Shown here: in pieces, positions 8,480 to 17,006 of the stretch
How the letters are laid out: every line of letters begins with the position of its first letter
Position numbering within the stretch: the first letter of the stretch is position 1
NCBI RefSeq assembly: GCF_023544865.1
Contig: NZ_JAMJFX010000002.1
Coordinates: forward strand, 1-64,000
Source: Phaeovulum molybdatiresistens
GTDB lineage: Bacteria; Pseudomonadota; Alphaproteobacteria; Rhodobacterales; Rhodobacteraceae
Reading direction: 5' to 3'
DNA length: 64,000 nucleotides
The notes under the pieces: model-generated
Seen by the model: the letters and a program-made list of their open reading frames with translations, nothing else
What the model was told of the DNA's origin: nothing
Database searches by the model: none
Translations under genes and position numbers: made by a program

Positions 8480-9657
8480 CCCAGGGCCTTCATCGCGCCG
8501 GTGATGCCCTGCAGCGTCAGCGGAAACATCCGGTCATCAAACAGCTGGCGGATGATCGCGGTGGATTGCGCATGGCCCCAACCGCGTTCGGGCACCGGGT
8601 TCAGCCAGACATTGTCGGGCCATTGTTCGCGCGCCCGCGTCAGCCACAGCGCGCCCGGTTCCTCGTTCCAGTGTTCATTGGCGCCGCCCGCATGGGTTAC
8701 CTCATAAGGCGACATGGCAGCATCGCCCACGAAGATGCATTTGTAATCGGGGCCATAGCGGTTCAGCACCTCCCAGGTCGGGATCTGTTCGTCCCAGCGG
8801 CGGCGGTTGTCGCGCCAGACGGCCTCATAAAGGCAGTTGTGGAAGTAGTAGTGTTCCAGATGCTTGAATTCGGCCTTGGCGGCGGAAAACAATTCCTCGA
8901 CCAGCCGGATGTGGCTGTCCATCGACCCGCCGACATCCAGAAACAGCACGACCTTGACGGCATTGTGCCGTTCGGGCCGGGTTTTCACGTCGATAAAGCC
9001 CGCATCGGCGCTGGCGCGGATCGTGGCGGGCAGGTCCAGTTCCTCTTGCGCGCCGTGCCGCGCCCATTGGCGCAGCCGCTTCAGCGCGACCTTGATGTTG
9101 CGCGTGCCCAGTTCCACGCTGTCGTCGAAATCGCGGAATTCGCGCTTGTCCCAGACCTTGACGGCGCGTTGGTGGCGGCTTTCGGCCTGACCGATGCGCA
9201 CGCCTTCGGGGTTGTAGCCATAGGCCCCGAAGGGCGAGGTGCCGGCGGTGCCCACCCATTTGTTGCCGCCCTGATGGCGGCCCTTTTGTTCTTCCAGCCG
9301 CTGGCGCAGGGTTTCCATCAGCTTGTCAAAGCCGCCCAGCGCCTCGATCTGGGCCTTTTCGGCCTCACTCAGGTGCTTTTCGGCCAGCTTGCGCAGCCAG
9401 TCCTCGGGCAGGTCCAGCGCGTCAAGAACGGCCTCGGGGGGGATGGATTCCAATCCGCGGAAGGATTCGGCAAAGGCGCGGTCAAAGCGGTCCAGGTGGC
9501 GTTCGTCCTTAACCATCGTGGCGCGGGCGAAATAATAAAACCCGTCCAGATCGTAGGTGCACAGCCCCGCCGCCAGACCTTCCAGAAAGCCAAGGTATTC
9601 CCGCAGGCTGACCGGGACGCCGCCGCGGCGCAGGGTGTCGAAGAAGGGCAGGAACAT
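8476..9657 (-). CDS. VWA domain (CoxE-like) protein
   Basis: A 393-residue protein with an N-terminal helical region, a basic linker (about 110-200) and a C-terminal von Willebrand A domain. The domain opens with VVLFLDVGGSMDSH (MIDAS DxGxS at 241-245) and continues with CIFVGDAAMSPYE (MIDAS aspartate candidate) and WLNPVPERGWGHAQST. Relatives usually work with a MoxR-type AAA+ ATPase in metal-cofactor insertion or enzyme maturation. No MoxR gene is adjacent here, so the partner must be encoded elsewhere. It heads the run VWA, 114-aa membrane protein, DedA, M48 protease. Confidence 0.85.
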   Translation of the reverse strand: MFLPFFDTLRRGGVPVSLREYLGFLEGLAAGLCTYDLDGFYYFARATMVKDERHLDRFDRAFAESFRGLESIPPEAVLDALDLPEDWLRKLAEKHLSEAEKAQIEALGGFDKLMETLRQRLEEQKGRHQGGNKWVGTAGTSPFGAYGYNPEGVRIGQAESRHQRAVKVWDKREFRDFDDSVELGTRNIKVALKRLRQWARHGAQEELDLPATIRASADAGFIDVKTRPERHNAVKVVLFLDVGGSMDSHIRLVEELFSAAKAEFKHLEHYYFHNCLYEAVWRDNRRRWDEQIPTWEVLNRYGPDYKCIFVGDAAMSPYEVTHAGGANEHWNEEPGALWLTRAREQWPDNVWLNPVPERGWGHAQSTAIIRQLFDDRMFPLTLQGITGAMKALG

Positions 9658-9669
9658 CGCCGCCGCCCC

Positions 9670-9834
9670 CTACCAGGCGCGGTCGATCATCAGCGTCACG
9701 AACAGGCCCGCAAGGCCGAAGGCAATTGCGTGAACGGCGGCATATTGCGCGCGGTCAAAGCCGTTGCCGCCGCGCTTGACCGCGCGGCGATAGCCGATGA
9801 TGGCGCCCACAAGTGCTGCGATGGTGTAAATCAT
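9670..9834 (-). CDS. 54-residue conserved-looking membrane protein
   Basis: Translation from the ATG at 9834 gives 54 residues: MIYTIAALVGAIIGY, a basic hinge (RRAVKRGGNGFDRAQ), a second hydrophobic helix (AAVHAIAFGLAGLFVTLM) and a short IDRAW tail ending at TAG. This two-helix hairpin with a positively charged loop looks like a small inner-membrane protein. The frame fits neatly between the VWA gene (13 bases downstream of its stop) and the DUF2927 gene. I recall similar short proteins in Rhodobacteraceae but know no function. Confidence 0.75.
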   Translation of the reverse strand: MIYTIAALVGAIIGYRRAVKRGGNGFDRAQYAAVHAIAFGLAGLFVTLMIDRAW

Positions 9835-9848
9835 GCCTGCCCCTTTTG

Positions 9849-11291
9849 TTAACCCGGCCGGACAGGTCCGCGCGGCCCGGTCCCGGCGCCAAAGCCATAG
9901 CGCGCCAGACTGGCCGAGTCGAGCCGCGCCTGACGCGCGGCCTCGGGCGCGCCCAGCCGGTCATGCGCGGTCGCGCGGATCAGATGCAGCGATGCCATCA
10001 GCGCCGCGTTCCGCGCGGCCGCAGCGCCCGGCAGGGCCCGATCGGCCAGCCGCAGCGCCGCGCCCGCATCGCCCGCGCGCAGGGCCAGGGCGGCCAGTTG
10101 CAGATCGACATGCGCCAGCGCCGCCTGCCCGCCGGGCAGGGCGGCATAGATCCGGCCCGCGGTGACAAAGGCCGCGACGGCGGCGGCGGGGTCACTCTCG
10201 GCCAGAAGCCTTCCATGGGCGAAATGCGCAAAGCCTGCGCGCCCGTCGGCCCAGCCCTGCGCCTGTGCCATCGCCACGGCGCGGCGCGCGGCGGCCAGCC
10301 TTGCGCCCGTGGCCGCGCGGGGGCTGTTGCCCATTGCCTGGGCGATCGCCTGGGAAAATTCGGGCGGCGTGCCGGGGCGGGCGGCGGCGCGCACCGTCCC
10401 CACCGTGCCGCCGCGCGGGTTGATCCGGGCCAGAATGGCGGGCAGGCGCGCCGCCACCGCATCCGCGCCCATCCCCGAGGCCAGTTCGGGCGCGTGGGTG
10501 ATGCGCAGGATCGCCATGTCAAAGGCGCTGAGAACCCCGGTGAAATTGTCGTCGTTGAAGACCGACCCGGGCAGGTGGAACAGATCGTTCAGCGGGCCCA
10601 GCGCCTGGCCGATCTCTTCATGCAGGCAGTCGCGGATTTCCTGCGGCGGGGCATCGGCGGGAATGAACACCGAGGCGCTGCGCCGGACCTGCAGCGCGGT
10701 CCAGTCGGTGCGCGGGCTGCCCCGGTGGCGGGTGTAATCGGCCCAGCCGGTGACACCGGGCACCACGAAGCAGGCGGCATTGGGCACCAGCGCCTGCATC
10801 CGCGCCTTGGGCAGGAAATCCACGGTGATGCGGTTGGTGGCACTGGCGGTGACGGCGATGTCCAGCCCGGCCTCGGCGCGCAGGCGCGCGATCAGGCGCG
10901 ACAGCTCGGCCGGGGCGCCGGGGGGCACGGCGCCGGTCAGGACGACGCCCACCGGCCCCTCAAACCGGGTGAGGCGCGGCAGCGGGCGGCCGGTTTCCAG
11001 AAAGAAGGTCAGTTCCATGAAATCCGCGGCCAGCTGGCGGTTTGACGCCAGCGTGCCGCCCCGCGCCGCATCTGCCTGCGGGACAAGACCCATCCCCGGC
11101 GCGGGAATTTCGTCCGCGGGGCTTTCGGCGCGCGTTATCGCAGGCCCGGGCCCCGGGGCGCAGGCCGCAAGCGCCAGCATGGCTGCGGCCAGAACGCCCA
11201 CCAATGGCCCAGATCCGTGCCGTCCGTGCGCACGGGCCCGGCGCAGGGCGTGCAAGCAGGTCATGACGGGTGGCGGCAGGGGCATTGGCAA
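9849..11291 (-). CDS. DUF2927-type lipoprotein
   Basis: A 480-residue protein with an arginine-rich N-terminus, a hydrophobic stretch and the lipobox LAAC followed by APGPGPA, so it is probably exported and lipidated. The next roughly 230 residues match my memory of the DUF2927 family (FMELTFF...GRPLPRLTRFEGPVGV, DCLHEEIGQALGPLND, FNDDNFTGVLSAFD). That family has metzincin-like features: CLHEEIGQALG occupies the place of a zinc helix, although the canonical HExxH is not intact. The alanine-rich C-terminal third looks like TPR-type helices. ATG codons at 11291 and 11264 are both possible; the later one gives a more normal signal peptide. Confidence 0.72.
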   Translation of the reverse strand: MPMPLPPPVMTCLHALRRARAHGRHGSGPLVGVLAAAMLALAACAPGPGPAITRAESPADEIPAPGMGLVPQADAARGGTLASNRQLAADFMELTFFLETGRPLPRLTRFEGPVGVVLTGAVPPGAPAELSRLIARLRAEAGLDIAVTASATNRITVDFLPKARMQALVPNAACFVVPGVTGWADYTRHRGSPRTDWTALQVRRSASVFIPADAPPQEIRDCLHEEIGQALGPLNDLFHLPGSVFNDDNFTGVLSAFDMAILRITHAPELASGMGADAVAARLPAILARINPRGGTVGTVRAAARPGTPPEFSQAIAQAMGNSPRAATGARLAAARRAVAMAQAQGWADGRAGFAHFAHGRLLAESDPAAAVAAFVTAGRIYAALPGGQAALAHVDLQLAALALRAGDAGAALRLADRALPGAAAARNAALMASLHLIRATAHDRLGAPEAARQARLDSASLARYGFGAGTGPRGPVRPG

Positions 11292-11370
11292 TCCAGGGCG
11301 GCGGGCAGGGGGGCTAACCCCAGCCTAGACCGCCCCGCGCCTGCGTGCCAGCGCCAAGCGCGCCAGCCCC

Positions 11371-12345
11371 TTAGCCGCGCGCGCGCCGCCGCCCCGCGCG
11401 CCCCGCCCCCGCAGCGGCGGCAGCGGCCTCGGCAAAGTCCGCGCCTTGCTTCATCGCCTCCAGGATGCGGGCGAAGCGGATCCAGTCGCCGCCATTGGGA
11501 TCATGATCCATCAGCAGATTTGCGGCGCGGATCGCCGCCATCTCGGGCGCGCGCACCGGGTTCATGATGGCACTTGTCATGCCCGCCCCGATCGCCATCG
11601 GCAGGAAGGCCGCGTTGACCCCATGCCGATGCGGCAAGCCGAAGCTGATGTTCGACGCACCGCAGGTCGTGTTCACCCCCAGTTCCGCCCGCAGCCGCCC
11701 GATCAGCGTGAACACCTGCCGACCCGCGCTGGCCATCGCACCCACCGGCATCACCAGCGGATCCACCACGATGTCATGCGCGGGGATGCCGTAATCGGCG
11801 GCGCGCTGCACGATCTTTTTCGCCACGGCAAAGCGCACATCGGGGTCTTCGGAAATCCCGCTGTCATCGTTGGAAATGGCCACCACCGGCACGTTGTATT
11901 TGCGCACCAGCGGCAGGACCAGTTCCAGCCGCTCTTCCTCGCCGGTGACGGAATTCAGCAAGGGCCGGCCCTCGCAGGTTTCCAGGCCCACCTTCAGCGC
12001 CTCAGGGACGGAACTGTCGATGCACAAGGGCACATCGACCAGCGCCTGCACGCGCGCACACAGATCGCGCATCAGTGGTGGTTCGACAAAGTTGTTGTCG
12101 GCATAGCGCGGGTCCTGGGCCATCCTGTTCGAAAAGACCGCCCCCGAATTCACATCCAGCACCATCGCCCCGCAGGCCACCTGTTCCAGCGCATCGCGTT
12201 CTACGGTGCTGAAATCGCCCGCCTCCAGCTCGGCGGCCAGCTTCTTGCGGCCCGTGGGGTTGATGCGTTCGCCGATCACGCAAAACGGCTCCTCAAATCC
12301 GATCACCACGGTTTTCGTTTTTGATTCCAGAACGGTGCGGGTCAT
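11371..12345 (-). CDS. Methyltetrahydrofolate:corrinoid methyltransferase (pterin-binding family)
   Basis: A 324-residue TIM-barrel enzyme of the dihydropteroate-synthase/MeTr fold. The N-terminal FCVIGERINPTGRKKLA is the pterin-binding signature. DVNSGA, PLCIDSSVPEALKVGLE, NSVTGEEER, VVAISNDDSGI and TTCGASNISFGLPHR follow in barrel order. It should transfer methyl groups between tetrahydrofolate and a corrinoid protein. It lies two bases downstream of an MTHFR-like gene, pointing to one-carbon entry from a methylated substrate. No corrinoid protein or reactivase gene is in the window. The C-terminus is alanine/arginine-rich. Confidence 0.87.
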   Translation of the reverse strand: MTRTVLESKTKTVVIGFEEPFCVIGERINPTGRKKLAAELEAGDFSTVERDALEQVACGAMVLDVNSGAVFSNRMAQDPRYADNNFVEPPLMRDLCARVQALVDVPLCIDSSVPEALKVGLETCEGRPLLNSVTGEEERLELVLPLVRKYNVPVVAISNDDSGISEDPDVRFAVAKKIVQRAADYGIPAHDIVVDPLVMPVGAMASAGRQVFTLIGRLRAELGVNTTCGASNISFGLPHRHGVNAAFLPMAIGAGMTSAIMNPVRAPEMAAIRAANLLMDHDPNGGDWIRFARILEAMKQGADFAEAAAAAAGAGRAGRRRARG

Positions 12346-12347
12346 GA

Positions 12348-13256
12348 TCAGCCTTTCGTGTGATCCGCCAACCAGGCGGCCGTGGGCGCGATCCCCCCAA
12401 GGGGGAACAGATGGACCGAGCCGATGCCGAAGGCGGGGGTGGCGGCCTTGTGCGCGGCCAGGGTGGTCAGAAAGGCGGTCGGCTCAAAGGGCAGCACCAG
12501 CCGCGTCACATCGCGCGCGCGGCGTTGCAGAACGCGGATGCTGGGCCCCACGCCACAGGCCACGGCGAATTTCACCAGCGTCTGCAGCCGCGCGGGCCCC
12601 GCCACGCCGATATGGATCGGCAGGTCGATGCCATCGGCCGCCAGCCGATCCGCCCAGGCAATCACCGGGGCGGGGTCAAAGCAGAACTGGGTGATAATCG
12701 CCATGCGCGCATCGCTGCGCGCGGCAAAGGCCTGTTTCAGGCGCAGCGCCTCCATCACCATCCGGTCCGAGCCATCGGGGTCGATGTCGCGGTTGCCCTC
12801 GGGGTGGCCGGCCACATGCAGCCGGGCAAAGCCGTCAAACAGGCCCGTGTCCAGCAGCTGCATGGCATTGTCGAAATCCCCCACCGGCTGCGCCCGCCCG
12901 CCGCCCAGCACCAGCGCCCCGGACACGCCCGCCTCGGTCCGGTAGCGCGCGATCCAGTCGGCCAGTGTCGCCCGGTCGCGGATCAGGCGCGCGGGCAGAT
13001 GGGGCATCGGCGCAAAGCCTTCGTCGCGCAGCCGCCGCGCGGTGGCGACCATGTCCTGGATCGGGGTGCCGTCGATATGGGCGATATAGACCCGCGCGCC
13101 GGCTGGCAGAAGCGGGCGGAAATCCGCGATCCCGGCCGCGGTGCGCGGGGTCACCTCGATCGAGGCGCCGCGCAGGAAGTCCGCCAGGATATCGGGCAGG
13201 ATATCGGGCACCGCTCCCTCTGACACGGCCGCGCGGCGAAAGTTCAGCAGTGTCAT
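12348..13256 (-). CDS. Methylenetetrahydrofolate reductase-like protein
   Basis: A 302-residue protein resembling the MetF barrel: SIEVTPRTAAG near the N-terminus, VYIAHIDGTPIQDMVATARRL, MPHLPAR, LVLGGGRAQPVGDFDNAMQLL, HVAGHPEGNRDID, MAIITQFCFDP and PIHIGVAGPA. These are the successive flavin- and folate-site strands of MTHFR. The start at 13256 overlaps the previous gene's stop (TCAT on the plus strand), so the long frame reading back to 13892 is not the gene. It probably interconverts methylene- and methyl-THF beside the corrinoid methyltransferase, in a catabolic rather than methionine-biosynthetic role; that role is inferred. Confidence 0.82.
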   Translation of the reverse strand: MTLLNFRRAAVSEGAVPDILPDILADFLRGASIEVTPRTAAGIADFRPLLPAGARVYIAHIDGTPIQDMVATARRLRDEGFAPMPHLPARLIRDRATLADWIARYRTEAGVSGALVLGGGRAQPVGDFDNAMQLLDTGLFDGFARLHVAGHPEGNRDIDPDGSDRMVMEALRLKQAFAARSDARMAIITQFCFDPAPVIAWADRLAADGIDLPIHIGVAGPARLQTLVKFAVACGVGPSIRVLQRRARDVTRLVLPFEPTAFLTTLAAHKAATPAFGIGSVHLFPLGGIAPTAAWLADHTKG

Positions 13257-13603
13257 AAGGTGTCCCCCGTATCGGCGCCGCGCAGGTCCCAGCCATCCTG
13301 CGCAATCAGCCGCGCCAGCCGCGCCGCGTCGTATTCGGCAACAATCTGCGCCACCTCGGCCGCCGCCGCCGCCGCATCCCCACCGGGCCGGGTGCCCGCG
13401 GGCCGCTTGCGCCACTGGGCCAGATAGGCATCGGCGTCGCGCGCCCCCACCTTCATCGCGCAGCGGTCGATCGCTTGTTCGAACCGTTCGGGCAGCGCGA
13501 TCTTGACCGCGCCCCGCCCCTGGCCCGCGATGACCTGGGCGGGAATGTCGCGCCAGCAGACAATGGTAATTCTGGTGGTAATCCTGGTGGTGCTTTCGGC
13601 CAT
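13253..13603 (-). CDS. PF13769-type ('virulence factor') protein
   Basis: A 116-residue soluble protein. Beta-strand-like ITIVCWRDIPAQVIAGQGR is followed by KIALPERFEQAIDRCAMKVGARDADAYLAQWRK, a pattern I associate with the small 'virulence factor' family that accompanies MTHFR and corrinoid methyltransferase genes in alphaproteobacteria. The family name is historical and its biochemical role is unclear; an accessory function in corrinoid-dependent demethylation is a fair guess. ATG at 13603 is chosen because the upstream extension is a shadow of the repeat region. Its stop overlaps the MTHFR start. Confidence 0.7.
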   Translation of the reverse strand: MAESTTRITTRITIVCWRDIPAQVIAGQGRGAVKIALPERFEQAIDRCAMKVGARDADAYLAQWRKRPAGTRPGGDAAAAAAEVAQIVAEYDAARLARLIAQDGWDLRGADTGDTL

Positions 13604-13700
13604 GGTGATTCCCCTCTCCCCACAGATACGCCCGCAAGCGACAGGTCCGATGACGGTTTTCGACATGTTGCGCGGGCTTGGCGACCTTTGGCGCGGACCT

Positions 13701-13767
13701 GCTTTCGGCTTTGCGAAAATATCTCGGGGGGTGAGCGGCCCCGCCGCGAGGGGGGCAGCGCCCCCCG
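13701..13767. repeat. Palindromic intergenic element (copy C), divergent region
   Basis: GCTTTCGGCTTTGCGAAAAT runs into ATCTCGGGGGG, and GGGGGCAGCGCCCCC follows at 13751-13765. Only the right half of the longer inverted repeat is present. Unlike most copies it sits between divergent genes (PF13769 protein and Ppx/GppA), where a terminator is not expected. Confidence 0.75.
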
Positions 13768-13893
13768 CCGCCGCCCGCCATGATCGCGCCCGCCGATTTC
13801 CCGCCAAGCCCCTCGCATCCCGCCCGCCCGCTCTTGCATCGGCGGGGCGCTGCCACTACCTTGGGGACAACTTGAAATCGGAGGGCGTGCAAG

Positions 13894-15009
13894 ATGGCGC
13901 CCAGGCGTCCCCGGTCCGCGGGCGCGTTCCCGAAACCGGTAGAGCGTCCCGCGACCCAACCCGCCGAGTCGGGCGAGCTTTATGCTGCGCTTGATCTTGG
14001 CACCAACAGTTGCCGCATGCTGATCGCCCGTCCGAAGGGCAATCAGTTCCATGTGGTCGACAGCTTTTCCAAGGCTGTCCAGCTGGGCCAGGGGCTTGAA
14101 GCCTCGGGGCGGCTGTCGCGTGCCTCGATGGCGCGCACGGTGCAGGCGCTGCAGATCTGCCGGCGCAAGATCGAATCCCACGGCGTCAAGCGCATGCGCC
14201 TGGTCGCGACCGAGGCCTGCCGCCGCGCCAGCAACGCGCGCGATTTCCTGCGCTTCGTGCGCCGCGAAACCGGCTTGCCGTTAGAAATCATCAAACCCGA
14301 GGAAGAGGCGCGGCTGGCCGTGATCTCTTGCGCCTCGCTGGTCAATCCGCGCACCGAACAGCTGCTGGTCGTCGATATCGGCGGCGGGTCGACCGAACTG
14401 GTCTGGATCGACCTGTCCGATGTGCCCGCCCCCGAACGCGCCCGCGCGATCATGCGGCTGTCCTCGGGGCTGGATGCCGCGCGCGAAGATCCCGGCTCGG
14501 CCCGGGTGGTCGACTGGATTTCGGTGCCGCTGGGGGTGGCCACGCTCAAGGACCAGTTCGCCGATGTCGAGGATGACGCGGCACGCTTCGCGTTGATGAG
14601 CTGGTTTTTTGAAGAAAAACTGGCCGATTTCTCGCCCTACAGCGCCGGATCGCCGCGCGAGGGGTTCCAGATCATCGGCACCTCGGGCACGGTCACCACG
14701 GTGGCGGCCTGCCACCTGGGCCTGCGTCGCTATGACCGCAACCGCGTCGACGGGCTGCGCATGTCCAGCCTGCAGATCGACGCGGTGATCCGCGATTTTC
14801 TGTCGCTGGGCCCTGAAGGCCGGCGCACCGACCCGCGCATCGGGCGCGATCGGCACACGCTTATCATGTCGGGCGCGGCGATCCTGCAGGCCTTGATGCG
14901 GGTCTGGCCCACCGACCGGCTGTCGGTCGCCGACCGCGGCCTGCGCGAGGGGCTTTTATATGCACTGATGGCCGCCGATGGCGTGCTGGAAGAACCGGGG
15001 ACGATCTGA
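13894..15009 (+). CDS. Ppx/GppA-family phosphatase (exopolyphosphatase-type)
   Basis: A 371-residue member of the ASKHA fold. The first phosphate-binding loop is [14 protein letters not shown] (about 31-44), the second [15 protein letters not shown], and [12 protein letters not shown] forms the later glycine-rich loop. The family hydrolyses polyphosphate or the 5'-phosphate of pppGpp. The protein lacks the extra C-terminal HD-like half of long Ppx enzymes. The start is supported by GGAGG about ten bases upstream. The stop overlaps the start of rlmE (TGATG), so they are cotranscribed, an arrangement I recall as common in this group. Confidence 0.9.
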   Translation: MAPRRPRSAGAFPKPVERPATQPAESGELYAALDLGTNSCRMLIARPKGNQFHVVDSFSKAVQLGQGLEASGRLSRASMARTVQALQICRRKIESHGVKRMRLVATEACRRASNARDFLRFVRRETGLPLEIIKPEEEARLAVISCASLVNPRTEQLLVVDIGGGSTELVWIDLSDVPAPERARAIMRLSSGLDAAREDPGSARVVDWISVPLGVATLKDQFADVEDDAARFALMSWFFEEKLADFSPYSAGSPREGFQIIGTSGTVTTVAACHLGLRRYDRNRVDGLRMSSLQIDAVIRDFLSLGPEGRRTDPRIGRDRHTLIMSGAAILQALMRVWPTDRLSVADRGLREGLLYALMAADGVLEEPGTI

Positions 15010-15797
15010 TGACCAAGACACCGACGGGTAAAGGCGGGGCCGGCAAGGGCGGGACGGGCGCGCCCAAGAACACCTCGGGCAGGGGGCAGCGCGATCTGCG
15101 GGTGCGGGTCAAGACCGCCAAGGGGCGCAAGCTGTCCTCGACGCTGTGGCTGGAACGCCAGCTGAACGACCCCTATGTGCAGCGCGCCCGCAAAGAGGGA
15201 TACCGCGGCCGCGCAGCCTACAAGATTCTGGAACTGGACGACAAATACCGCTTCCTGGTGCCCGGCGCGCGGGTCGTGGACCTGGGCTGCGCGCCCGGGG
15301 GCTGGTGCCAGGTGGCGGTCGCGCGGGTCAATGCGCTTGGCGAGAAATCGGGCAAGAAGGTGGGCACCGTGCTGGGCGTCGACCTGCAAGAGGTGGCCCC
15401 GATCGCGGGTGCCGAAATCCACCAGCTCGACTTCCTGGCTGATGGCGCGGATGAACAGGTCAAGCAATGGCTGGGCGGCAAGGCCGATGTGGTGATGTCG
15501 GACATGGCCGCAGCCTCGTCCGGCCATCAGGGCACGGATCACCTGCGCATCATCGCGCTGTGCGAAGCCGCCGCCGAATTCGCCTTTGACGTTCTGGAAG
15601 AAGGCGGAACCTTCGTGGCCAAGGTGCTGGCGGGTGGCGCCGAGAATGAGCTGCAGGCGATCCTGAAGAAGAACTTCACCAAGGTCGCCAATGTCAAACC
15701 CCCGGCCAGCCGGTCCGACAGTTCCGAGAAATTCGTGGTGGCCCAGGGCTTCCGCGGTCGTCGGCACGAAGCCGCGGGCGCAGAACCCGAGGCCTGA
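15009..15797 (+). CDS. rlmE: 23S rRNA (uridine-2'-O)-methyltransferase RlmE/FtsJ
   Basis: A 262-residue SAM-dependent enzyme that methylates the ribose of U2552 (E. coli numbering) in 23S rRNA. The SAM site is [16 protein letters not shown] and the acidic strand [20 protein letters not shown]. The K-D-K-E tetrad can be traced through [10 protein letters not shown], the MSDMA aspartate, the [10 protein letters not shown] lysine and the late glutamate in [11 protein letters not shown]. The N-terminal glycine/lysine-rich extension (about 40 residues) is longer than in E. coli. The start overlaps the Ppx/GppA stop. Confidence 0.93.
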   Translation: MTKTPTGKGGAGKGGTGAPKNTSGRGQRDLRVRVKTAKGRKLSSTLWLERQLNDPYVQRARKEGYRGRAAYKILELDDKYRFLVPGARVVDLGCAPGGWCQVAVARVNALGEKSGKKVGTVLGVDLQEVAPIAGAEIHQLDFLADGADEQVKQWLGGKADVVMSDMAAASSGHQGTDHLRIIALCEAAAEFAFDVLEEGGTFVAKVLAGGAENELQAILKKNFTKVANVKPPASRSDSSEKFVVAQGFRGRRHEAAGAEPEA

Positions 15798-15820
15798 TAG
15801 CGGCCGCGTCAGGCCGGGTC

Positions 15821-15941
15821 AGGGGGCGCTGCCCCCTCTTTGGCTGCGCCAAATTCACCCCCGAGGTATTTAGGGCAAGATGAATGGGCTTTCGGCTTTG
15901 TCGAAATATCCTCCGGGGGTCCGGGGGTGGAAAACCCCCGG
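15821..15941. repeat. Palindromic intergenic element (copy D), convergent junction
   Basis: Starts with the hairpin AGGGGGCGCTGCCCCCT, then CCCCCGAGGTATTTAGGGCA and AGATGAA, then the other-type arm TTTCGGCTTTGTCGAAATAT with CCTCCGGGGG, and ends with GGGGGTGGAAAACCCCC. The left arm is the AAGATGAA type and the right arm the TTCGGCTTTG type, so this copy looks like a hybrid. It lies between convergent rlmE and the AraC-type gene and may terminate both. Confidence 0.78.
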
Positions 15942-15951
15942 GCGGCGCCGT

Positions 15952-16902
15952 TTAGCCCGCGCGGCGGAAGTCCGAAGGCGTTTTGCCGGTTTTCGCATGG
16001 AAGGCGCGGGTGAAATAGGCGGCGCTGGCAAATCCCAGGGTGCGCGCGATATCCTGCACCGGGGCGCGGGTTTCTGTCAGCAGGCGGCGCGCCTCATAAA
16101 GCCGGCGGTCCTGCAGCAGATCCGAGGCCGGCCGCCCGCAGGTTTCGCGGCAGACGCGCGACAGATGGGTGGGCGTCACGCCCAGTTCGGCGGCAAAATC
16201 CGCCACGCCAAGCCCGGACCGGAAATCGCGTTCCAGCAGGGCCGCATAGCGCGCCACCAGCCGACGGGCGGCATTGGGCCGGGGGGCAGGGGTTTCGGCT
16301 TGGGCCAGCGCCACCTGGCGTTCCAGCCAGACACCGAGCAGGCCCAGATGGTGGCGCGCGGCACGGTCCGCGCCGGGGCGGTGGCCATCCAGTTCACGCG
16401 TGATCGCATCGATGATCGCCGACAGCTCGGCCTGTGGCCCGGCCTCGCGGATGCGCAGGTGCTGGGCAGAGGGGGGCAGGATCATGTCGCTGCCCCGCCC
16501 GAAGAACACCGCCTGGCCATGTGTCTGCGTGCCCGGATCGAAGCCGTGCATCACCCCGGCGGGAATGAAGATCGCATTATGCGCCCCATAGCCGCGCGTG
16601 ACACCGCCCAGCGTGATTCGGCCCTGGCCGCGGGTGAACCACAGAAGGCACGGCTCGGACAGGGCGCGCATCGCCTCGACCCGCCAGCGTCCGCCCTGGG
16701 CCAGCCGCGGGATCGCCACCACGCGCGGCTGCGAGGGGGGCTCGGGCAGAAGCAGCGTCGCGCGACGTTCGGCGGGCGTTGCGGCTCCTTGCGATCCGCC
16801 GGGGGCAATGCCGGGGCCGGTTTTGGGGCCGATTTCCGGTCCGCCCGCCTGCGCGGGGGGGGCGGATAGATGCGACAGCGGCGGAGCGGTGAACAGTTTC
16901 AC
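15952..16902 (-). CDS. AraC-family transcriptional regulator
   Basis: A 316-residue protein with an N-terminal cupin-like sensing domain (YGAHNAIFIPAGVMHGFDPG) and a C-terminal double helix-turn-helix: GVADFAAELGVTPTHLSRVC forms the first, DIARTLGFASAAYFTRAFHA followed by KTGKTPSDFR the second. The inducer is unknown. No metabolic gene is cotranscribed: it faces the convergent rlmE gene, and miaA lies beyond its 5' end on the same strand. Confidence 0.88.
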   Translation of the reverse strand: MKLFTAPPLSHLSAPPAQAGGPEIGPKTGPGIAPGGSQGAATPAERRATLLLPEPPSQPRVVAIPRLAQGGRWRVEAMRALSEPCLLWFTRGQGRITLGGVTRGYGAHNAIFIPAGVMHGFDPGTQTHGQAVFFGRGSDMILPPSAQHLRIREAGPQAELSAIIDAITRELDGHRPGADRAARHHLGLLGVWLERQVALAQAETPAPRPNAARRLVARYAALLERDFRSGLGVADFAAELGVTPTHLSRVCRETCGRPASDLLQDRRLYEARRLLTETRAPVQDIARTLGFASAAYFTRAFHAKTGKTPSDFRRAG

Positions 16903-17006
16903 GCAGGTAGCCCTTGCAAGCGGTGTTTTCCGCGCGAAGATTAGTCTCGAAGTCCTTTTATTCCAAAGGAAATCTTTGGCCTCGGCGGAAATGGGCCGGC
17001 GCGCGG

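Noticed and set aside
5984-8707. 907-codon open frame on the plus strand
   Set aside because: It runs antisense to the hydrolase, M48, DedA, small membrane and VWA genes. Its product is a low-complexity Arg/Gly/Ala/Pro protein with no domain.
12348-13892. 514-codon frame as one long MTHFR protein
   Set aside because: The N-terminal 212 residues are a shadow of the PF13769 gene and of a repeat element. The real start is the ATG at 13256, overlapping the previous stop.
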